Assembly (NCBI GenBank): GCA_049515555.1
Contig: JBEKTY010000033.1
Location: 5,533 to 69,532 of the forward strand
DNA: 64,000 nt
Reading direction: 5' to 3'
DNA from: JBEKTY01 sp049515555
Lineage (GTDB): Bacteria; Planctomycetota; Planctomycetia; Pirellulales; Thermoguttaceae
Notes under the pieces: generated by a model
The model's input: only the letters and a program-made list of their open reading frames with translations
Told to the model about the DNA's origin: nothing
The model's database searches: none
Program-made: the position numbers and the translations under genes
In this document: piece after piece, positions 60,487 to 64,000 of the stretch
How positions within the stretch are numbered: position 1 is the stretch's first letter
Layout of the letters: each line of letters begins with the position of its first letter

Positions 60487-60921
60487 TTATCTATCGGGGG
60501 GTAAGGGGCGAACACGGTAGGCGGAAGCCCCCCGGCCGATCCCGCCGCGGTAGGTCACTTTCAACAGCCCCCGCCGCGCCAGCTTGGCGAGCGCCCGGCG
60601 TATCGAGCGGTCGCTAGTGCCGGCCCGGCGTGCCAGGTCCGCTTGCGAAGTCCGCGCCGTGCCGTCCGGCTTCGTATCACGCCAGAGCACCAGCCAGGCG
60701 GCGATTTCGTTGCGGGTCAGCCCGGCAAGGGTGAAGTCCACAAAGGCGTTGACCACGGCGAAGCGGTCGCCCGTCTTCCGTCGAGCCGGTTTTCCCTTCG
60801 CCTTGTCCCCGTGCCCCTGGTGCCGTGCCGGCGGTCGGCCATTGTCACCCGGCGACCGGTGCATCGGCGGCGGTTCCTGCCCTACGGGAATCGGTTTTGG
60901 TTCGCACAGTTCACCTACCAT
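60487..60921 (-). CDS. Winged-helix DNA-binding protein, possibly replication-related
   Basis: 144 residues from the ATG at 60921. The first 55 residues are a Pro/Gly/Lys-rich basic tail. Residues about 60-140 form a winged helix: FVDFTLAGLTRNEIAAWLVLWRDTKPDGTARTSQADLARRAGTSDRSIRRALAKLARRGLLKVTYRGG, the pattern of replication-initiation or phage helix-turn-helix proteins. It precedes the dyad cluster and the XRE-nuclease pair on the same strand, so it probably belongs to the same mobile island. Its 5' end overlaps the ferredoxin remnant on the other strand. Confidence 0.72.
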   Translation of the reverse strand: MVGELCEPKPIPVGQEPPPMHRSPGDNGRPPARHQGHGDKAKGKPARRKTGDRFAVVNAFVDFTLAGLTRNEIAAWLVLWRDTKPDGTARTSQADLARRAGTSDRSIRRALAKLARRGLLKVTYRGGIGRGASAYRVRPLPPDR

Positions 60922-61119
60922 GAACCGGTTCCCGGGCGGTGCCAGCAGTGCGGCAAGTGCGAGACGGTGTGTGGAGTGGGCGCCGTTCGAAAAGGCGTAG
61001 TGGAAATTCGCGAGTGCCACATGTGCCTGCGCTGCGTCGATCACGGCCCCTCGGCGGCGATCGAACTCAAGGAACTGTGGAAGGTAGAACAACGCGAGGG
61101 TGACCATGACCGGTGCTAA
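60922..61119 (+). pseudogene. 4Fe-4S ferredoxin-domain remnant
   Basis: The plus strand encodes RCQQCGKCETVCGVGAV and, 15 residues later, ECHMCLRCVDHGPSAAIELKELW, recognisable as a two-cluster bacterial ferredoxin domain. The final Cys of the second cluster is Gly and the Pro after the first cluster is missing. The 5' part of the gene is replaced by the oppositely oriented winged-helix gene. The frame stops at 61119, overlapping the start of the PQQ-like remnant. Confidence 0.6.
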
Positions 61120-61603
61120 GAAGTTGCGGCGGGCCGTCCCGGTGCTGCGAAGTAGACCGCCGCCAGGTGGTGTTCTGGGGCTCGTCCGATCGTTTTGTTT
61201 CGGCACATGCCGCATTGGACGGCGAACTCCTGTGGATACGCGAACTTGTGGCGCCGACCAATACCCAAGCGGAAGCACTTGTTCCATCGCCTTTTTACGA
61301 CCACGGAGTCCTCTATGTTGCATGGTTCGTCTACGACAAGGCATTGGCAACCAACCGCCAGGATGCGCATCTGGCCGCCTTCGACGCCGCTACGGGCCGC
61401 TTGCTGTGGCAGCGGGAGTTGTGCATGGCAGTTACGATGGAAACGTCTACCTTCTTCCCTTAGGTAACGAGAGCCGCTTTGCCGTCCAGACTCCGGGTGA
61501 TGCAGGGCCTTGGATCGGCCTGGCAGTCGTCGGTGTATTGTTCGTCGCCGTGGTATTGCCCTGCGTGTTGATGTTCGCGAGGCCCCGGACGGGGAATCCG
61601 TGA
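61106..61603 (+). pseudogene. PQQ-like beta-propeller gene remnant with frameshifts
   Basis: An ATG at 61106 (MTGAKKLRRAVPVL) starts one frame. From about 61155 to 61420 homology is in another (VVFWGSSDRFVSAHAALDGELLWIREL; PFYDHGVLYVAWF; DAHLAAFDAATGRLLWQRELC), the classic PQQ/BamB blade pattern. It then returns to the first frame (HGSYDGNVYLLPLGNESRFAVQTPGDA) with a terminal transmembrane helix (WIGLAVVGVLFVAVVLPCVLMF). Too short for a full propeller. Together with the ferredoxin remnant it looks like a decayed membrane redox operon. Confidence 0.6.
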
Positions 61604-61650
61604 AGGTATGAATGGTCCGGATGGCACGGCCTCTTGGCTCACTTGAGGTT

Positions 61651-62792
61651 TCACCGCAAGCGGTTCTGATCGCGATACGCGCCGGCGGTCATGCTCGTCT
61701 GGCCGCGGAAGACACGGTCGAAGTGGCTGACATTGCAGAAACCCAGGTCGCCGGCAATCGATTTGAGCGGTTCGTCGCAGTCGATCAACCGCGCCTTGGC
61801 GCGTTCGATCCGTACGTGGAGGATCTCCTTCGCCGGGCTGCGCCCCAAGTGTTTCTCAAAGAGCAGTTCCAAACTGCGGCGGGAAAGCTGGAATCGCCGG
61901 CACAGGTCCCCCACGCCGCGCAACCGCCCCGCGTGCTCCCAGATGAAATCCAGGACAGAAGCCAAATGGGCGTTGAGCGATGCAGCGCCCGTGGACGACT
62001 CCCGTACGACCAGACGGCGGGGCACGACCAGGATCGGGCCCACCGGCCGCGGCCCGCCCTCCAGCAAACGCGCCATCAGGAGCGCCGCCTCGTAGCCGAT
62101 CTGCGTCGCGTTCTGGTCGATGCTCGACAGCGGCGGATCGGTTTGTTCACACAACACCTCGTCGTTGCCCACGCCCAGCACGCCCACGTCGCCGGGCACC
62201 GAGATCCCCGCTTCAGTGCAGTGGGCGAGCAATTCGACGGCCGGCTGATCGTGCGTCCCCAGGACGGCCACCGGCTTGGGCACTTTGCGCAGCCAGCGGC
62301 GAATGAGGTCCGCGCGCTGGCGTGGGGGAACGTCGGGGGGCAGGATTTCCTGGCACGCCGCGCCACGCCAAGCCAAGGCCGCGGAAAATGCCTCCAACCG
62401 CTGGCGGTCGTAGAACAAGTCGCCGCCGATGCTCAGGTAAGCGAAACTGCGATAACGCGGTCCCAGAAATGCTCGGCCGCCATGCGGCCGATGGCCAGGT
62501 TGTCGGTGACCACCGAAGGAAAAAACACAGGTTCCAACGCCACGCTCACGTTGACGACCGGCCGCCGCAGCCTCCGCAAGCGGCCGATCCAGCGGTCCTC
62601 CAGCAAGGTCAAGCTGAAACCCCGGACCTCTGCCGGACACCGCCTCAGGACGTCGAAGTCGGTGACGCACATCGCGGGCAGATGGCCGTTACGGAGTTGC
62701 CGCAGGGCCCCACCAAGCACGTCCCGCTCGAAGGTCCGGTCCCTGGCAATGGCCACACAGACCCGCCTGACGTATTGGTTCCCTTTGGACAT
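61651..62792 (-). pseudogene. XylR-type AraC-family regulator with one-base frameshift
   Basis: ATG at 62792 (MSKGNQYVRRVCVAIARDRTFERDV) begins a LacI/periplasmic-binding-like sensor domain in one frame up to TDNLAIGRMAAEHF; from about 62460 it continues in another (YRSFAYLSIGGDLFYDRQRLEAF ... DVGVLGVGNDEVLCEQTDPPLSSID), then an AraC helix-turn-helix pair (VGDLCRRFQLSRRSLELLFEKHLGRSP; SIAGDLGFCNVSHFDRVFR). One missing G in CGC-G-TTATCGC restores the frame. XylR-type proteins sense sugars and activate glycan genes. It diverges from the NHL gene. Either a recent pseudogene or a base-call error. Confidence 0.8.
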
Positions 62793-62872
62793 CGTAATTT
62801 CCAACTCCACAATTCGGTCGAGGCGCCCGTCTGCCTTCCGCTTCAAATATACCATGCCAAAACGGACAGACA

Positions 62873-62912
62873 TTGCGCGAATATTACCAAGATTTGCGCA
62901 AACAGAACATTG
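62873..62912. promoter_or_regulatory. Candidate AraC-type operator: two direct repeats 21 bp apart
   Basis: TTGCGCGAATATTAC (62873-62887) and TTGCGCAAACAGAAC (62894-62908) share TTGCGCxAAxAxxAC with a 21-bp period, two helical turns, as for AraC-family sites. It lies between the XylR-type gene and the NHL gene. Confidence 0.45.
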
Positions 62913-63011
62913 CGAGGCCGGGGTGATCTCGGTTATTCTAAGAGAGAGGCTGATGATTCTTTCGTCCGCTGCAGAATGGACGGATCACAAAGCTCCAGGA
63001 AACTCAAGAAT

Positions 63012-63905
63012 ATGACTGCTACTTCTAGCCCGCCGCCTGTCGCCGACCACACAGCAAAACCTGCCGGTGGTCCTTATGTCTTCGTCGACGAACTGAAGAC
63101 GCAGTTCCCGCTGCCCAAGGCCGTTGCCCTGGATCGCGGCGGGAACCTCTACGTCGGTTGCAGCGCCCAGGGCGGCCTGCAAAAATTCGTCAGAACGAAC
63201 CATGCGGGGAAGTTCACGCCGGCCTGGATAGTCCAGCGGCATAAGGACGGCTATAGTGTCTTGGGACTCGCCGTGGAGCGGACCGGCAACGTCTTCGCAA
63301 CCGTGCGCACCAAGAACAGCCGTGAGGTCCAGCAGTTCTCGGCAGCCGGCACATTCGTGAACGCCTGGGGCAGCATTGGCACGCTCGCCGGTCAGTTCTG
63401 CTCGCCCAACGGTATTGCTTTGGATCGGGAAGGCAATCTTTACATCGCCGAAAGCAGCGCGTGGGGCACCGGCAGCAGTCACCGGGTGCAGAAATTCACC
63501 CTGGCAGGGAAGTTCCTCGCGACCTGGGGAACGGAAGGTTCCGGCGACGGACAGTTCAACCTGCCCGTTGGAATCGCCCTGGACGGGCGGGGGAACGTGT
63601 ACGTGGCGGACACGTACAATAGTCGCGTCCAGAAATTCACGCCGGACGGAAGGTTCTTGGGGAAATGGGGCAGCTATGGATACGAACCGGGACAATTGGA
63701 CTGTCCGCAGGGGATTGCCCTGGACCGCGCCGGAAACGTCTACTTGGCCGACACTTACAACAATCGCGTCCAGAAGTTTACCTCGGACGGGAAACTTCTG
63801 GCCCATTGGGGGCGACAGGGGACCGAGCACGGCCAGTTCTGGCTGCCGTGTGCTGTTGCCGTGGATGAAGGGGACATGGCAGGGCGATTGCGCCATACTG
63901 GGTAA
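63012..63905 (+). CDS. NHL-repeat beta-propeller protein, probably truncated
   Basis: 297 residues from the ATG at 63012 (AGGAAA nine bases upstream). After 20 residues come six NHL repeats of type GIALDxxGNVYVADTYNNRVQKFTxDGKFLxxWGxxGxxxGQF. No signal peptide. The last repeat begins AVAVDEG and then turns into DMAGRLRHTG, so the blade is incomplete and homology stops at about 63873. The divergent sequence that follows ends with a possible new start (AGGAAGG, then ATG at 63990). An insertion is suspected. NHL propellers bind proteins or RNA; the role here is unknown. Confidence 0.8.
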   Translation: MTATSSPPPVADHTAKPAGGPYVFVDELKTQFPLPKAVALDRGGNLYVGCSAQGGLQKFVRTNHAGKFTPAWIVQRHKDGYSVLGLAVERTGNVFATVRTKNSREVQQFSAAGTFVNAWGSIGTLAGQFCSPNGIALDREGNLYIAESSAWGTGSSHRVQKFTLAGKFLATWGTEGSGDGQFNLPVGIALDGRGNVYVADTYNSRVQKFTPDGRFLGKWGSYGYEPGQLDCPQGIALDRAGNVYLADTYNNRVQKFTSDGKLLAHWGRQGTEHGQFWLPCAVAVDEGDMAGRLRHTG

Positions 63906-64000
63906 TCTGGTATGAATGGGGCATTGCGATTCGCGGTATCTGCCGGAGGGTTTCCGGGGCGCGAGTTGCGGCAGATCAGGAAGGTCGCCATGCCCAAGAA

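Overview
The window reads as a chromosomal segment of a high-G+C planctomycete, most likely a Pirellulales-type bacterium. The evidence is a long extracellular protein carrying the planctomycete N-terminal motif FEWLEDRRLLS, a PEP-CTERM protein, a run of Tat-exported Gfo/Idh/MocA and aldo/keto reductase proteins, giant Ser/Thr kinases fused to other modules, and secreted VWA/secretin-type proteins. No rRNA, tRNA or CRISPR array was recognised.

Layout. 1-7212: a partial secreted VWA protein, a secreted protein with seventeen 12-residue repeats, an HtrA-type protease and a small methyltransferase. 7368-12228 (minus): a vWA / PP2C / kinase-like operon of the TerY-P triad type, whose kinase-like gene is broken near its 5' end. 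12984-21854: a PEP-CTERM protein, a HAD phosphatase, a 14-repeat LRR protein, a STAS protein and a 1565-residue extracellular NHL/MBG-domain protein. 22021-27290 (minus): an FHA-GAF-adenylate cyclase translationally coupled to a Ser/Thr kinase. 27513-36869: a GH38-like enzyme divergent from a four-gene cluster of Tat-exported redox-type proteins.

36870-46030 looks accessory. It is bracketed by an IS21-family left end (with the first 15 codons of istA) and an IS21-family right end (with the end of istB). It holds a 2207-residue kinase-STAND-FGE-fold protein, a zinc-ribbon protein and several small genes. The right end interrupts an aldo/keto reductase gene. 46137-57264 is a nine-gene minus-strand operon of exported carbohydrate-active proteins (GH29-like, beta-helix, cupin, kelch-like, ABHD14-like hydrolase, tandem pectate-lyase-fold, SGNH hydrolase, peroxiredoxin); one member has an in-frame TAA directly after its signal peptide.

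57317-62792 is a decayed mobile region: a tyrosine recombinase that lost its catalytic core, a PD-(D/E)XK nuclease fused to a RAMA modified-DNA reader with a coupled XRE regulator, a winged-helix protein, remnants of ferredoxin and PQQ genes, and a XylR-type regulator with a one-base frameshift. The window ends in an NHL-repeat protein that looks truncated.

The intergenic DNA is unusual. Several spacers hold imperfect palindromes whose arms are tandem 7-mers (a different 7-mer at each site). Others hold a 188-bp MITE-like unit with 37-bp inverted ends, a three-way-junction repeat with complementary loops, and an identical 30-bp repeat at two loci. Many frames were checked only by eye, so frameshifts could be assembly errors.
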